DNA of 64,000 nt from Balanoglossus misakiensis (taxonomy: Eukaryota; Hemichordata), in NCBI GenBank assembly GCA_040954595.2, contig CM082596.2:3534001-3598000 (forward strand). Reading direction: 5' to 3'. The notes under the pieces are model-generated. The model searched no databases and had not been told where the DNA came from. It saw only the letters and a list, made by a program, of their open reading frames with translations. Positions 58,701 to 61,700 of this stretch are shown piece by piece. The number at the start of each line of letters is the position of its first letter. The stretch's first letter is position 1. The position numbers were made by a program, and so were the translations under genes.

Positions 58701-61700
58701 AGTGACATCAGAGATCTTAGGTCTTCCTGGCTGTCCTGGTACATCTGAAAGCACACAAAATGATAAATTACTACCAAACACACAACATGGATGGGTGGAT
58801 GTTACAAGACTTTCTGTAACATAGTTTGCGTAATTTTTAATGCAAATAACAATTTATGTACATGTACTTTATGTCTTGTATACATTGCCAACTGTCATTC
58901 TTATATACCTACCATATGGTGGCTTGGCAAGACGTTTGTCACTTGGTTCACTGAATGGTCCCTGACCAGCCTTGTTCTCTGCAGCCACTCTGAACTGATA
59001 CTCAGTACGTTCTGTCAACTCGGTCACAGTGTGAGTGGTGTCCACAACTCTCTCTCTGTTGGCTCTTGTCCATCTGGCTCTGTGGACATCATATTTCTCA
59101 ATGACATATCCAGTGATGGGACTTCCACCATCAGATCTTGGTGTTGTCCAGCTGATTGTCATGTGAGTTGCATCCACCTTGGAAACATCTGGCTGTCCAG
59201 GTGCACTTGGTACATCTGTCAATTAAACAGGCATCCAATCAGAAATTAACAAAGATTATAATGGTGGTGGTATTGCCCTAAAGTTCATGGTTGAATTTGG
59301 TAACTTTTACAATTCCTGTAATATTTCTGACTCACCATATGGTGGTTTTGCTTTCCTGATGTCACTTGGATGACTTGGTTTACCAACTCCAGCTTTGTTT
59401 TCAGCAAGAACATGGAACTGGTAATCATTGCCTTCTTTGAGATCAGTCACTTTGAATGTTGTCTCAGATACTGCATATTTGTTGATTCTGGTCCACATAG
59501 TTGTAAACTGTTCTTTCTTCTCCACATAATACCCAGTAACTGGAGAACCACCGTCATCTTCTGGTGATAACCAATGCAAAGTCATGCTATTGGCTGTAAC
59601 ATCTGAGAGGTCTGGTTTACCAGGTGGGCCTGGCACATCTGAAAAATGAACATTCAGAGCAATGAGAGGTTGTAAACAGACATATACAAAAAGTACTGTT
59701 TCAATCCTAGACACAGTACTGGACATAATATTGTAACTTATATATAATTATAGTACATTCAACTTACCATATGGCAGTTTGGCAGTTCTTGGATCAGATG
59801 GTTCACTGAATTTGCCAACACCAGCCTTGTTCTCAGCAGCCACTCTGAATTGATATTCAGTTCCTTGAGTCAATCCAGTGACAGTGTATTCTGTACCAAT
59901 GATCTTCTCATCTACATAGACCTTGGCCCAGCGTGTGCCAAATTCTTCTTTCTTTTCAATGACATAATTGGTGATTCTGCTACCACCATCAGATTCTGGC
60001 TCTGTCCATTTGATGGTCATTTTTGTGGCATCAGTTGACAGTACCTTGGGTTTGCCTGGTGCATCAGGTACATCTGTATACACAAAAGGGAATTTTCAAC
60101 CATGAAATTTCATAATATGTTGACAATGTGTAAAACCATGAAAGTTTGATATAACATTACCAATTTTTTTGAGACATATAATGAATGACCATGGACTGAA
60201 CCAAAGATGCATTTTACAATGAATATATATTATATGATACAGCTTCTGAAAAGAACAATTGTCACATTCTGTAATTCAAGTGTGTGTATACATGTCATAA
60301 ACACCTACCATATGGTGGTTTGGCTTTCTTCAGACCAGTGGAGTCACTTGGCTTGCCAACACCAGCTTTGTTCTCAGCACAGATCCTGAATTCATATTCA
60401 TTGCCTTCTTTCAGACCTTCCACATTGTAGCTGGTCTCAGTCACAGCATATTTGTTGAGTCTAGACCATCTGAATCCAAACTGTTCCTTGACTTCAATGA
60501 TATATCCAGTGACTGGAGAGCCACCATCATCATCCGGTGCAGTCCAGGTCAGTTTCATGGATGTTTCATGGATGTCAGAGACAATTGGTTTGCCGGGTGG
60601 TCCAGGCACATCTACAATTTAATAAGTCAATGTTGTATGAGTTAACAAATAATTTTTTGCGATATATAACAACACATCAAAACCATAAATGGTTTGGGTC
60701 CTGCCAAAGACTATTTGCTGTTTGTAACTATTGTCAAGTGTCCTGTCAAAAGTGAGTGATAAATCTACACTTACCAAATGGATGTTTGGCTATCTTTGGT
60801 TCTGATGGTTCACTATATTTGCCAACACCAGCCTTGTTCTCAGCAGCCACTCTGAATTGATATTCAGATCCCTGTTTCAGGTCAGTCACTACAACCGTTG
60901 TCTCTGTGACATCAAATCTGTTGGCCTTGGTCCAGAGAGTTGACATTTTCTCCTTCTTTTCAATGATATATCCTGTGATTGGTGCACCACCATCGTCTAA
61001 TGGTTGCGTCCACCTTAGTGTCATCTTTGTGGCTTCAATGTCTGAGGTCACAGGCTTTCCTGGAGCACCGGGAACACCTGAATTGCATCAAAAGAAATTC
61101 ATATCAGCGCTGATCAATGTAACTAACTACTTCTGAAAACCACAAGCCTTTAAAATAGAAAAGACACATACATGTGTGTATGTATATTTGTAGCTAGAAA
61201 ACAAATTTAATGTAAAACCATTAAACAGCATATATTGTCCTGAAATTGGTACAATATCACATCATTCTGTACATCCATATGCAATTTCAATAAGCATTTA
61301 AGCTTACCATATGGTGGTTTGGCAGTCTTTAGATCAGATGGTTCACTTGGTTTGCCAACACCAGCCTTGTTCTGTCCACAAACCCTGAACTGATACTCAG
61401 ATCCCTCAGAAAGACCAGTTGCTGTGTATGTGGTCTCCACGATTTTCTCATCTTTGCTGATGACATTCCAGCGAATACCAAATGGTTCTTTCCTTTCTAC
61501 GACATAGTTGGTGATCTTACTTCCACCGTCAGATTCAGGTTCTGTCCATTTGATGGTCATAGTTGTTGCTGTGATTTCGGTCGCTTTGGGTTTGCCAGGT
61601 GCATCAGGTACAGCTGAAAAAAGAAGATACAGTTGCAACATCTTTTTCATCATGCTTCTAGTCTTTCAAACTTCCTAAAATTTGGCAATGATTGCCTCTA